A DNA stretch of 64,000 nt from Candidatus Zixiibacteriota bacterium (GCA_018820315.1 JAHJOQ010000134.1:1-64000), one strand, 5' to 3'; shown: positions 7,829 through 16,669, counted from the stretch's first letter. A program made the numbers and translations. Notes: generated from the letters alone by a model not told the origin.

Positions 7829-7878
7829 GATACCGATCTCTCTCCGGAGAATATACACAGCCTGAAAACCGATGTCAA
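7829..7878 (-). promoter_or_regulatory. Endonuclease promoter with GATNNNNATC at the transcript start
   Basis: -35 TTGACA (7873-7878), 17-bp spacer, -10 TATATT (7850-7855), all on the minus strand, with a predicted start near 7843. A GATNNNNATC site (GAT-ACCG-ATC) lies at 7829-7838, about +5 to +14. This matches the two sites in the methylase promoter. Confidence 0.7.
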
Positions 7879-7951
7879 TAGGCGCTGGGGCGATCACCCC
7901 TTTAGTATCAAAGCATCAAGGAGCAAGCGGCTGGGCACCCGGAACATATGT

Positions 7952-7974
7952 GTCAGGATCGTGCTAATCCTGAC
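7952..7974. repeat. REP-like palindrome, family A (divergent copy)
   Basis: GTCAGGAT-cgtgcta-ATCCTGAC, an 8-bp stem related to the palindromes at 52193, 52478 and 53034. It sits just after the symporter stop codon and has no T-run. Confidence 0.5.
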
Positions 7975-7984
7975 ATACATTAGT

Positions 7985-9196
7985 TCATCTAATCTCTTTC
8001 GTCTGTGCAATCACCGCTGCGCCAACCGAATCGCCCCATACGTTCACAGTCGTGCGGAATCTATCGAGAAACCAATCTATACTCAGGATCATTGCTATAC
8101 CCTCCACCGGCAGCCCAACCGACTGCAGCACCATCACCATCGTCACCAGTCCCGCTTGAGGGATGCCCGCTGCGCCGATTGCCGCGAGATTGGCGGTGAA
8201 GAATATCATTATCTGCTGACCGATTGTCAAATCAATGCCATAAAGCTGCGCGATAAAGATTGCAGCGACAGCTTCGTAGAGCGCCGTCCCATCCATGTTG
8301 ATCGTCGCACCGAGCGGCAGCACGAAACTCGATGACTTGTGACTGACGCCGTTCTTCTCCTCGACACATTCCATCGTAACAGGAAGTGTCGCCGATGACG
8401 ATGCGGTCGAAAAGGCCGTCAGCAGCGCCTGCATCATGTTACCTGCATACTTCACCGGATTCTGCTTGCCAAACCACTTGAGGATCAACGGCAGGACTAT
8501 CATCGCGTGAATCGTCAATCCGATTACGACCGTAATAAAATACTTCCCAACCTTCATGAGTTCGGTGACAAACCCTGCACCGCCCGCTTCGGCAAACCTG
8601 GCCGCTATCAGACCAAATACGCCGAATGGCGCGAGGAGCATCACGAGGTGAACGAACTTCATGACGGCTTCGTTGGCGGCCACGAAGAAATCCTTCAGGG
8701 GCTTCCCCCTCTCCCCCATTGTCGTGACAATGCCGCCGAACACGAGAGAGAAGATAATCAGCGGCAAAACTCTGGTTTCTGACATGGCCGCGACGATGTT
8801 CGATGGAATCATCCCGAGGATGACATCAAAAATGCTGTACTCGCCGGGATGACCGACTTCACTGAGACCGGCCGATGCTGCGGAGCCTACCCCGGGCTGG
8901 ATAATGTTGACCAGTACAATTCCGATCGCTACTGCAATGCCGGTGGTTACAAGATAGTAAGCCAGCGTCTTCGCACCTGTTACACCGAGACGCCTTACAT
9001 CGCCGAGTGATATCACACCCGTGATCATGCTCGTAACGATCAATGGCACCACTATCATTTTGAGCGCATTTAGAAACAGCTCGCCTATCATCCCTGCCCA
9101 CATCATGCGCTCGCCAAGGAACCAACCGAGAACCGAGCCGACTATGATCCCGACGACAATACCGATGATGATGTATCTGTTGACAGCGGGTGACAT
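7985..9196 (-). CDS. Sodium:dicarboxylate/glutamate symporter (DAACS family), 403 aa
   Basis: Inner-membrane transporter importing C4-dicarboxylates or acidic amino acids with Na+ or H+. The family signatures are clear: the serine-rich hairpin ASSSATLPVTMEC, the TM7 motif GATINMDGTALYE (NMDGT binds Na+), and the second re-entrant hairpin AAIGAAGIPQAG. The length is normal. Substrate cannot be fixed; GltP, GltT and DctA share these motifs. The ATG at 9196 lacks a strong Shine-Dalgarno sequence. It is divergent from an FAD oxidoreductase, which may act on an imported amine or amino acid (inference). Confidence 0.93.
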   Translation of the reverse strand: MSPAVNRYIIIGIVVGIIVGSVLGWFLGERMMWAGMIGELFLNALKMIVVPLIVTSMITGVISLGDVRRLGVTGAKTLAYYLVTTGIAVAIGIVLVNIIQPGVGSAASAGLSEVGHPGEYSIFDVILGMIPSNIVAAMSETRVLPLIIFSLVFGGIVTTMGERGKPLKDFFVAANEAVMKFVHLVMLLAPFGVFGLIAARFAEAGGAGFVTELMKVGKYFITVVIGLTIHAMIVLPLILKWFGKQNPVKYAGNMMQALLTAFSTASSSATLPVTMECVEEKNGVSHKSSSFVLPLGATINMDGTALYEAVAAIFIAQLYGIDLTIGQQIMIFFTANLAAIGAAGIPQAGLVTMVMVLQSVGLPVEGIAMILSIDWFLDRFRTTVNVWGDSVGAAVIAQTKEIR

Positions 9197-9270
9197 GATA
9201 TCTACATGTAAGTCGCATCAGTCGGATATACAACAACAATTTCGATCCAGAATTGCACATTCAAAATGCC

Positions 9271-9298
9271 TTGACTTTATGTGCCATTTAGATAGATT
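9271..9298 (+). promoter_or_regulatory. Putative promoter of the FAD oxidoreductase gene
   Basis: TTGACT (9271-9276), 16-bp spacer, TAGATT (9293-9298), 31 bp before the start codon. It fits the promoter style of the window. Confidence 0.45.
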
Positions 9299-9328
9299 TA
9301 CCGCGAATTCAACAACGGGGATTGAGTC

Positions 9329-10477
9329 ATGAAGTCTGGTGCAGAAGCGATTATAGTTGGTGGCGGCATCGTGGGAGCAGCGATTGCGTTCTATCTCGAA
9401 AAGCTTGGGATGCGCGATGTTGTCATTATCGAGAAGGACAGATTTATCGGCGCGGGCGCTACTGCCAAATGTGCCGGAGGTATAAGAGCCCAGTTCTCAT
9501 CTGAAATAAACATAAAGATGTCGCTGATGTCGGAGAACCTTCTGGAGGCTTTCCAGGATGAGACCGGCGAGGAGGGCATATTCGATCAATGCGGATATCT
9601 CTTCATGGTTTCCACCGACGAGCATGAGGACATATTCCGCAAGAATATGGATCTGCAACTGGCCAACGGTGTGCCGGTCGAGTGGTTGACTCCTGACGAT
9701 ATTCGCGAATTTGCTCCCAATGTTCGATTAGACGACATACTGGGGGGCACATTTTGTCACAAGGATGGAATCGGCGATCCGCATGTTTTCACACACGGTT
9801 ATGCTAAGGCTGCCAAGAAACTTGGTGCTGTGGTCGAAGTCGAGACTGAAGTCACCGGCATCAAAGTAGACAACGGAAAGATAACAGGTGTTTCTACGAA
9901 TAAAGGCGACATTGCCTGCAAGATAGTCATTAATGCTGCCGGGCCGAGTTCAGCATCAATCGGAAAGATGGTCGGCGTAGACCTCCCGATTGTGCCTGTC
10001 AAGAGACAGATCAGCACAACTTCACCACTTGCTTGGCTTGACCATCGATTTCCTATGGTCGTCGACGTCGCATCGGGACTCTACTGTCATCGTGAATCGG
10101 GAGGATTGCTGCTCGGCTGGGCCGACCCGGATACGGCACCGGGATTCGATGAGTCACTCGATCCTGATTACACTGATGAAATCATTATGAAGGCAATGGA
10201 TCGAATCCCCATTCTTGAAGAGGCTGGAATAGCCACGAGCTGGGCTGGGCTGTATTCTGTGACGCCGGATCACAAGGCCATTCTAGGGGTGGTGCCGGGC
10301 GTTGAAGGTTTCATCGTTGCGGCCGGATTCTCCGGTCACGGCTTCATGCACGCACCGGCAGTCGGCAAGTTGATTGCAGAACTGGTCACGAGTGAAAGTT
10401 GTTCAATTGATCTCACCCCGCTCTCATTCGAGCGTTTCAAGGAATCGACCAAGGAACTTGAAAAAGTGGTAATCTGA
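9329..10477 (+). CDS. FAD-dependent oxidoreductase, DAO family (sarcosine oxidase beta-like), 382 aa
   Basis: Flavoprotein of the D-amino-acid/sarcosine oxidase superfamily, oxidising the C-N bond of a small amine or amino acid. The N-terminal Rossmann motif is AIIVGGGIVGAAIAFYLE with acidic IIEKD after it. KCAGGIRAQFSSEIN is typical of sarcosine oxidase beta and related proteins. The C-terminal FAD loop is GFSGHGFMHAPAVGKLIAEL. The length is full. No alpha, gamma or delta sarcosine-oxidase subunits are nearby, so it may be a single-subunit oxidase or dehydrogenase with unknown substrate. The next gene follows after 18 bp and is probably co-transcribed. Confidence 0.85.
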   Translation: MKSGAEAIIVGGGIVGAAIAFYLEKLGMRDVVIIEKDRFIGAGATAKCAGGIRAQFSSEINIKMSLMSENLLEAFQDETGEEGIFDQCGYLFMVSTDEHEDIFRKNMDLQLANGVPVEWLTPDDIREFAPNVRLDDILGGTFCHKDGIGDPHVFTHGYAKAAKKLGAVVEVETEVTGIKVDNGKITGVSTNKGDIACKIVINAAGPSSASIGKMVGVDLPIVPVKRQISTTSPLAWLDHRFPMVVDVASGLYCHRESGGLLLGWADPDTAPGFDESLDPDYTDEIIMKAMDRIPILEEAGIATSWAGLYSVTPDHKAILGVVPGVEGFIVAAGFSGHGFMHAPAVGKLIAELVTSESCSIDLTPLSFERFKESTKELEKVVI

Positions 10478-10495
10478 TCAAATAATGGAGGAGTG

Positions 10496-11215
10496 ATGCA
10501 AATATCAAGGTTACTTTTCGTGGCAGCTATACTCTTATTTGTGTTTGCTGCCCAGTCGTTCGGCACTGAAGGTGCGGACTGCACTCGCGGCATCGACATC
10601 GCGTGCATCCAAACCTATCATGATGTGATTGCGCCTTCATGTCACAAGTACATGCCGGCAAAGGACTACGCAACAGTCCGTCAGCACGTTCCCAATATGG
10701 TTACGCAGGCGGCGACTATTGCGGACCTAAAGCTCGATTCGACGTTTGCTCCGGTGGCGGAGGCATTTGAAAAGGAGCGACGCCTCTTTCTCGCGGCGGT
10801 AGACCAGCTAATGGTTGCTGCCGAGGGAACGGATGATGAAGTATTTGCCGAAGCTTTCGATAAAATGCATGAGGCTTTTGCACGCATGGCATCATCTCTT
10901 GTCCCTTCACCTGTCGAACTCGATGAATTCCATGCCATCGTTGCTCAAGTATGGCACGAGCTTCTTCCGAATAAGGACTATGCCGGTATCAAGGCTGCGC
11001 TGCCGGCATTGAGGGGCGGCTGCAAAAAGCTCGCATCCGCAAAGCTCAACGAATCGCAGCAGGAGATCAAGGATGAATATCTGGCGGCAGTTGGGAAAGT
11101 TGAGTCATCGATTGACGACATCGAGAAAGTCATCGATTCCAAGTCGGACGAGAAGATTGAAGAATCGGTCGTACAGTTGCATGAGAGCTTTAGAAGCGTC
11201 ATGGCTCTGTTCTAG
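10496..11215 (+). CDS. Secreted protein with duplicated helical domain, 239 aa
   Basis: Not recognised. A signal peptide (about 24 residues, ending AAQSFG) is followed by two related helical repeats of roughly 95 residues. Repeat 1 holds CHKYMPAKDYATVRQHVP and ends DKMHEAFARM. Repeat 2 holds WHELLPNKDYAGIKAALP and ends QLHESFRSVM. No CxxCH haem site is present. Periplasmic location is predicted. GGAGGAG overlaps the codon before the ATG at 10496. The GTG at 10493 is part of that ribosome-binding site, so it was not used. Probably in operon with the FAD oxidoreductase. A terminator follows. Confidence 0.7.
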   Translation: MQISRLLFVAAILLFVFAAQSFGTEGADCTRGIDIACIQTYHDVIAPSCHKYMPAKDYATVRQHVPNMVTQAATIADLKLDSTFAPVAEAFEKERRLFLAAVDQLMVAAEGTDDEVFAEAFDKMHEAFARMASSLVPSPVELDEFHAIVAQVWHELLPNKDYAGIKAALPALRGGCKKLASAKLNESQQEIKDEYLAAVGKVESSIDDIEKVIDSKSDEKIEESVVQLHESFRSVMALF

Positions 11216-11240
11216 CCCGCTGCTTGATCAAACAATTAAG

Positions 11241-11266
11241 GGCGGGTGAGAAATCATCCGCCTTTT
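11241..11266 (+). terminator. Rho-independent terminator
   Basis: Stem GGCGGGTGA (11241-11249) and TCATCCGCC (11254-11262) with one G-T pair, a 4-nt loop, then TTTTC. It ends the oxidoreductase unit, before a convergent gene. Confidence 0.8.
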
Positions 11267-11306
11267 CTATATGTCTAAATCTATATCTGCAGGCAATCGC
11301 CAGAGG

Positions 11307-12131
11307 CTATTGCGAATCATCTTGATTAGATTTACGAGAGGATTTTTCGATGTCCACCATCTTGATTCCGGTAGTATATTCGGTGACTTGCGGTTCGACC
11401 ATGTCCATCAATCGACGGGTGACTTCTCGAATTCTAAGTGCAGCAACTTCGATAGCCTGGAGCATCTTGACGGTCTTCGCATCCATCTTATCTTTGTCAA
11501 CAAGCAGCAATTGAACATTGCCGAGAACGGCCGTGAGAGGGTTGTTGATCTCATGATTTATGGTAACGGCAGTCTCGACGACGGCCTCGACCTTGGCTTT
11601 CTTTATGTCTACGTCACCTGCATCGGCTCCAGTTACTGTGCTTAGAGCAAGTGCCAACTGAGAGGATATCGCTTCGATGAAATCCTCCTCGACGGCCAGT
11701 TTTCTCTTTCCGGATGTCACACCTGAAATGGTTCCGATGTTTTTTCCGCCGATCATCAGTGGATAAGAAAAGAGGCTGTGCGGACCGTTCTTGTCGAATG
11801 TCAGAAATAGATTCTCGACAGAAAAATCATCCCGAAGCATCGAAATCAGTCTTGCCTGAAGGTCCGTCATTACAGCTGCGAATTCGTCGGAGCCGGCAGA
11901 GAATCGGTCAGGGATCAAATTGCCGGGGCGGTCAAGCGTGAGGGATCCAGCTTCCACCTCAACGATAGCAACTGCGTTTTCGAGTGCAGCCTGACAAATG
12001 TCTGAGAGACTACTCCCGCTTGCAGCCTTGACGGCGATCTGTCGCAACGCTTCATACTTCAGTCGTATGCGTTCCAGCGATTCCATGATGTCAGTAGATT
12101 CTTTCACACACACACCTTGCGCAAAGTTCAT
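11307..12131 (-). CDS. GAF plus HisKA protein lacking a histidine-kinase ATPase domain, 274 aa
   Basis: Signalling protein. Residues about 20-165 look like a GAF sensor domain (SLSDICQAALENAVAIVEVE, a beta-rich core, then FIEAISSQLALAL). Next comes a HisKA dimerisation helix pair with the phosphoacceptor motif AVTINHEINNPLTAVLGN. After the second helix (RIREVTRRLMDMV) only about 30 residues remain, so the HATPase_c domain (N, G1, F, G2 boxes) is missing. No continuation of a kinase is seen downstream. It cannot autophosphorylate alone. It may receive phosphate from another kinase or be a decayed kinase. The ATG at 12131 is used; GTG at 12107 with AAGG upstream is an alternative. Confidence 0.75.
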   Translation of the reverse strand: MNFAQGVCVKESTDIMESLERIRLKYEALRQIAVKAASGSSLSDICQAALENAVAIVEVEAGSLTLDRPGNLIPDRFSAGSDEFAAVMTDLQARLISMLRDDFSVENLFLTFDKNGPHSLFSYPLMIGGKNIGTISGVTSGKRKLAVEEDFIEAISSQLALALSTVTGADAGDVDIKKAKVEAVVETAVTINHEINNPLTAVLGNVQLLLVDKDKMDAKTVKMLQAIEVAALRIREVTRRLMDMVEPQVTEYTTGIKMVDIEKSSRKSNQDDSQ

Positions 12132-12431
12132 GCCGTGTAACCAAATCGCCCGATGTTGGCCGCCTTATCTTTCGCAGCCCGAGGAATCGGAAAAGATCGT
12201 CATTTCAGTGTGCGAACCGGCGAAGTAACAAGACGTTAACGTAATATAGATATTGCCCAGCGGAATGCGAGTATTTTCTGTCTGACTGGCTGTATCTTTG
12301 TTCAGGGCAAGAGTGGCATGATGAGTGAAATCGCTTTCACATTTGTTGCAGCCAATCGAGTGACAAATGCCTTGACATTGCAGGATTGAAACGTAGATTT
12401 GTGGTTTCTCTTTAGAGGAGGCAAGTGAAAC
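12132..12431. other. Intergenic region, divergent promoters
   Basis: 300 bp between the GAF/HisKA gene and purF. It holds the purF promoter (12372-12399) and a 10-bp palindrome ACGTTAACGT at 12233-12242 of unknown role. No purine riboswitch pattern was recognised. Confidence 0.5.
12372..12399 (+). promoter_or_regulatory. purF promoter
   Basis: TTGACA (12372-12377), 16-bp spacer, TAGATT (12394-12399), 32 bp before the purF start codon. A GAGGAGG ribosome-binding site lies at 12415-12421. Confidence 0.7.
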
Positions 12432-13820
12432 TTGGCATCGCTTCATGACAATTGCGCCGTCTTTGGAATCTACGGCGCCCGAAAAGCAGCCGAATTGACC
12501 TACCTCGGGCTATATTCCCTCCAGCACAGGGGCCAGGAATCCTCCGGGATTATTACTAACGACAAGGGAGCCATACACATCCACAAAGGCATGGGTGAGG
12601 TTAGTGCGGTCTTTTCGGAAGAGGTCAACCTGAAGAAACTGAAAGGGAGCATGGCTATTGGCCATAACCGGTACTCTACAACAGGCTCCTCGACACTTGC
12701 GAATGTACAGCCCCTCATAACGAGTTTCAGGACGTACCATCTCGGCGTCGGTCACAATGGCAACATCACTAATTCCATCATGTTGAAGAAGAAGCTTGAA
12801 GCTTCCGGCGCCATCTTCCAGACAACATCCGATTCGGAGATGATCCTGCACCTCATCGCGAGATCCAAGCAGCGGCCGATGCGAAAGAAGATCGTCGCCG
12901 CTTTGAAACGTGTCCAGGGTGCATACAGTCTGATTTTTATGACCGACGACAGTATCATCGCCGCTCGCGACCCACTCGGCTTCCGACCACTTGCTCTCGG
13001 CAGACTAAACAAATCGTGGGTGGTGGCATCGGAAACCTGCGCGTTCGACATTATCGGCGCTCGTTATGTCCGTGACATAGACCCCGGTGAAGTACTGGAA
13101 ATCGGCCCGAAGGGGCTCCAGAGTGAGACAATCGAGAGGCGATCGCGGCACGCCTTCTGCATTTTTGAATTCATATATTTCTCACGACCAGACAGCATGA
13201 TCTTCGGCGAAAATGTTGACAAGGTTCGTCGTCGGCTCGGCAGGCAGCTCGCAAGAGAGCATCCGGCCGATGCGGATATAGTGATCAGCGTCCCTGACTC
13301 ATCAAATACGGCGGCGCTCGGTTTCTCCGAACAATCCGGCCTCAGGATGGAAATCGGCTTCATCAGAAACCACTATGTTGGACGCACATTCATTGATCCG
13401 GAACAGAAGATTCGTGATCTCGATGTTAAGATCAAATTCAACCCCGTCAAGGGAGTGCTGAAAGGCAAACGTGTAGTAGTAGTCGATGACTCGATAGTAC
13501 GCGGCACAACATCAAGGAAACTCGTCAAGATGCTTTACGAGGCGGGTGCCAAAGAAGTGCATATGAGAATATCATGTCCGCCGATCATCAGCCCCTGCTT
13601 CTACGGCATAGATATGCCAACGCGAAAAGAGTTGATCGCATCGCAGTTCACAGTTGAGCAGATCAGAAAACATCTTGAAGTAGACACACTTGGCTACCTG
13701 TCTCTTGAAGGGATGCTCTCCATGAATTCATTGCCAGACAACGACTTCTGTGTCGCATGCTTCTCCGGCAAGTATCCCACCCCTATCGAAGCCCAGAATG
13801 GTAAGTTGAAACTCGGTTAA
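12432..13820 (+). CDS. purF: Amidophosphoribosyltransferase (PurF), 462 aa
   Basis: First step of de novo purine synthesis: PRPP plus glutamine to phosphoribosylamine. The N-terminal glutamine amidotransferase domain has the catalytic Cys8 after a short propeptide (HDNCAVFGIYG), then LGLYSLQHRGQESSGI. The C-terminal phosphoribosyltransferase has the PRPP loop VVVVDDSIVRGTTS. Cysteines in HAFCIFEFIY, ISCPPIISPCF and CVACFSG match the four Fe-S ligands of the Bacillus-type enzyme, so this is the oxygen-sensitive [4Fe-4S] form. The start codon is TTG at 12432, 10 bp after GAGGAGG; the nearby GTG is out of frame. It stands apart from other purine genes. Confidence 0.96.
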   Translation: MASLHDNCAVFGIYGARKAAELTYLGLYSLQHRGQESSGIITNDKGAIHIHKGMGEVSAVFSEEVNLKKLKGSMAIGHNRYSTTGSSTLANVQPLITSFRTYHLGVGHNGNITNSIMLKKKLEASGAIFQTTSDSEMILHLIARSKQRPMRKKIVAALKRVQGAYSLIFMTDDSIIAARDPLGFRPLALGRLNKSWVVASETCAFDIIGARYVRDIDPGEVLEIGPKGLQSETIERRSRHAFCIFEFIYFSRPDSMIFGENVDKVRRRLGRQLAREHPADADIVISVPDSSNTAALGFSEQSGLRMEIGFIRNHYVGRTFIDPEQKIRDLDVKIKFNPVKGVLKGKRVVVVDDSIVRGTTSRKLVKMLYEAGAKEVHMRISCPPIISPCFYGIDMPTRKELIASQFTVEQIRKHLEVDTLGYLSLEGMLSMNSLPDNDFCVACFSGKYPTPIEAQNGKLKLG

Positions 13821-13828
13821 ATACCCGG

Positions 13829-13856
13829 TTGACATATACGATAATTGTAATATCAT
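13829..13856 (+). promoter_or_regulatory. Promoter of the subtilisin-like protease gene
   Basis: TTGACA (13829-13834), 16-bp spacer, TATCAT (13851-13856). The predicted start near 13863 excludes the in-frame GTG at 13861 and favours ATG 13903. Confidence 0.65.
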
Positions 13857-13902
13857 AGCCGTGAGAGCGGCTTTTAAGATTCTCACTCAGAATCAGGTAC
13901 GG

Positions 13903-16554
13903 ATGAACATCAGAAGATTTTGCAGCATTGTATCGATTGCTTTGCTGATGTGCTATGGGGGCAGTGCGCGCGGGGCCGCCCTGCCTGCCAGCAGCGAAGC
14001 TGTAACCATTTCACCGCATATGGTAATTGATCGCGTCGTTATCAAATTTGACGATTTCGCGTCAGTGCGGTTGAGGAGTGACAGGCTGGTCAGTCTGTCA
14101 GATGTCGATCTGTCGGCGCTCAATGCGCTCTTGCATGGGAGTACTGTTGAACGGTTGTTTCACAGGAGCGAGGCAGAGATAGATGCCGAGCATAGCAGCC
14201 TTGAGAGTTCGATGGCTCGACCATTAGTTGATAAGAATTCATATTATGAGGTCCTGGTTACCGATCATCGCCAAGCGGAAGATATTGTCAATAGCCTGAA
14301 ACATCTCCCCTACATTGAGTGCGTATATGCTGAGCCAATGCCTGAGCCGGCTCAGGATATACCCCCTCCGACACCCGATTTTGCCGGAGATCAGGGGTAT
14401 CTCTATGACCCGCCGGAGGGGATCGGAGCTGATTTCTGCTGGTCGATTCCTGGAGGCACCGGCACTGGGGTCAGGATAATTGACATTGAAGGGAATCTGA
14501 ACTCTGATCACGAGGATTTCGGCGACAATGTTGGATCGGTCATTGCCGGCAACCCTGTAGCAGCAACAGACTGGATCAATCACGGCACAGCGACTACCGG
14601 TGAGATGTGCGCCGATTCTAATGAGTATGGAATTACAGGTATAGCTTATGGTTCCGACATAGATCTGATCTCGATCGATGGTTTGGGGACTGCCGCCGCG
14701 ATAGATGTCGCTGCATCACTTCTCCAGGCAGGAGACATAATACTCATCGAACTTCACAGTCCCGGTCCGCGATACAATTTCGCCACGCGACCGGATCAGA
14801 TGGGTTATGTACCCGTCGAGTATTTTCAGGCGAATTTTGACGCTATCCAGATGGCCGCAGCTCGGGGTATAGTAGTCGTGGAAGCCGGCGGAAACGGGTA
14901 TGAGAACCTTGATGATCCTCTCTATGAAAGCAGATTCGACAGAGATGTTCGTTATTCGAGGGCGATCATAGTCGGCGCGGGCGCTCCTCCCAACGGGCAA
15001 TTTGGTCCTGACAGATCGCGTCTGTATTTCTCGAATTACGGTTCTCGTATCGATTTGCAGGGTTGGGGGAAAAGTGTGGTGACCACCGGTTACGGCGGTT
15101 TGTTCAGTGGAGACGGCGATGACGATCAATACTATACCGAGACATTCGGCGGCACTTCGGCAGCCTCCCCGATGATCGCCGGTGCTGCGGCATGTCTGCA
15201 GGGTATCTACTTCGCCGAGTACGGGTTTCCCCTCTCCCCTGACGCTGTTGTCGGACTGCTAACGAATACGGGATCTCTGCAGCCTAATCCGACCGAATGG
15301 ATCGGCCCACGCCCCAATCTTATAGCAGCGAATCAGTTTCTGCCTCCGCCCGGCATCACTGCAATGCCGCTCCATATAGACACCTGGGTCGTGGGAGGAC
15401 AAAGCACTATTGTGGGAGTGCTTCTGACCAACAGGGATTATTCGTCTCCTGTTGATTTCACAATCGAGATAGAAGACTCACTCGAAGGACTTGCCTCGCC
15501 AGGATGGATTGAGGTTTCGCCGATGAGTGGTACGATTGCGTCAGGAGGGATGCAGGACCTTCTAATAACTCTGTCATCTGACATTCTCGCTGATACAACC
15601 TACAACTACAAAGGTATGATTACTGTCGACTACGGCACCTGGTCTCCGCTCAGAATTCCCGTATTTTTCGATGTCATGTGTAATGATACCGACTATGCGA
15701 ATGTTGACAGCGATAGCCCACCTCAGCCCGATTTCGAATGGGTCGATATTACATCGATAGGCACTCGGCTGGATCCCGACGATTTTCACAACGCAGCTAT
15801 TCCCACATCCGCACTTGATGACGGCACATCTCGGAAGATTTCAATTGGCTTCCCCTTCAACTTCTATAACGGCGTATTCACCTCTCTGTATGCCGGAGTC
15901 AACGGTGGTCTTTCCTTTGTCTCCGATGAAGTCAACATCGACGGCTACTTTGCCGACATCGGGTTTCCGTCTCCGGGGATAGACGCATTGCTTGCAGCTT
16001 TCTGGGAGGATCTGAGCATCGATTCAATTGGTGCGGGGCATGGAGCGATATATTACTATAACTCTTCCGGCAACGATTCGCTGGTGATAGAATACCATGA
16101 GGTCGGCAACTTCCATCAGATTGCCGACAGCATGATCACTTTTGAGGTCATTCTCACTTCGGACCACACGATAACCTTTCAGTATCTTGAAGTGGGCAGC
16201 TACGGATTAGGATTCTCAGCCCTGGTGGGGATGAGTCGTGACGAGGGTTGCCGATTCACAGAATATCTTTCATCAGGCGCTCCATCGTCGAATGTTTTGC
16301 ATGATTCATTGCGTGTCGACTTCATTCCCACGTACGAGTTTGTCATGCCGTCCGGTGATACCGACGGCTCAGGTGATATTGACATCGATGATGTCGTCTA
16401 TCTGATCGGATATATCTTCAGCGGCGGACCGGCGCCTACTCCGCTTGATGTTGGCGACTGCGAGTGCAGTGGTGAGATTGATATCGATGATATCGTGTAT
16501 CTCGTGGCATATATCTTCCTGGCAGGCCCTGAGCCTTGCAGCTATACCCCTTGA
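13903..16554 (+). CDS. Secreted subtilisin-like (S8) protease with C-terminal dockerin-like repeats, 883 aa
   Basis: Predicted extracellular serine protease. A signal peptide (to about GSARGAA) precedes a propeptide-like region. The S8 domain has the catalytic triad Asp194 (GVRIIDIEG), His227 (INHGTATTGEM) and Ser419 (GGTSAASPMIAG), with oxyanion Asn in EAGGNGYEN. The Asp motif DIEG differs from the usual DTGI. Beta-rich domains follow, including one with SIGFPFNFYNGVFTSLYAGV. The last 60 residues are two EF-hand-like dockerin repeats, GDTDGSGDIDIDDVVYLIGY and GDCECSGEIDIDDIVYLVAY. The dockerin could attach it to cohesin-like partners such as the 31324-32748 product (inference). Start chosen downstream of the promoter. 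Confidence 0.9.
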   Translation: MNIRRFCSIVSIALLMCYGGSARGAALPASSEAVTISPHMVIDRVVIKFDDFASVRLRSDRLVSLSDVDLSALNALLHGSTVERLFHRSEAEIDAEHSSLESSMARPLVDKNSYYEVLVTDHRQAEDIVNSLKHLPYIECVYAEPMPEPAQDIPPPTPDFAGDQGYLYDPPEGIGADFCWSIPGGTGTGVRIIDIEGNLNSDHEDFGDNVGSVIAGNPVAATDWINHGTATTGEMCADSNEYGITGIAYGSDIDLISIDGLGTAAAIDVAASLLQAGDIILIELHSPGPRYNFATRPDQMGYVPVEYFQANFDAIQMAAARGIVVVEAGGNGYENLDDPLYESRFDRDVRYSRAIIVGAGAPPNGQFGPDRSRLYFSNYGSRIDLQGWGKSVVTTGYGGLFSGDGDDDQYYTETFGGTSAASPMIAGAAACLQGIYFAEYGFPLSPDAVVGLLTNTGSLQPNPTEWIGPRPNLIAANQFLPPPGITAMPLHIDTWVVGGQSTIVGVLLTNRDYSSPVDFTIEIEDSLEGLASPGWIEVSPMSGTIASGGMQDLLITLSSDILADTTYNYKGMITVDYGTWSPLRIPVFFDVMCNDTDYANVDSDSPPQPDFEWVDITSIGTRLDPDDFHNAAIPTSALDDGTSRKISIGFPFNFYNGVFTSLYAGVNGGLSFVSDEVNIDGYFADIGFPSPGIDALLAAFWEDLSIDSIGAGHGAIYYYNSSGNDSLVIEYHEVGNFHQIADSMITFEVILTSDHTITFQYLEVGSYGLGFSALVGMSRDEGCRFTEYLSSGAPSSNVLHDSLRVDFIPTYEFVMPSGDTDGSGDIDIDDVVYLIGYIFSGGPAPTPLDVGDCECSGEIDIDDIVYLVAYIFLAGPEPCSYTP

Positions 16555-16669
16555 CCACACTCCCATAGAGAGAACAGCTCCTATCAAGCAGCCATTAGCG
16601 CCATGCTGCCTCGTTGAGAAATCTCCTGCGGAGAGATAGAATTTGAATATATGAAATATTGCTTCGAGG

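Noticed and set aside
7801-7878. N-terminal extension of the restriction endonuclease from TTG 7878
   Set aside because: That TTG is the first part of a -35 TTGACA with perfect spacing to TATATT. Translation cannot begin upstream of the transcript start.
12361-12431. Purine riboswitch upstream of purF
   Set aside because: No conserved purine-aptamer core or paired loops were seen, and the leader after the promoter is only about 26 nt.
12165-12446. 93-codon minus-strand frame between the GAF/HisKA gene and purF
   Set aside because: It covers the purF promoter and ribosome-binding site, lacks its own signals and has no recognisable composition.
16555-16669. Terminator for the nuo operon
   Set aside because: Only a weak 5-bp hairpin (TCTCC-GCA-GGAGA) with a short T stretch is present. 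Too weak to list.
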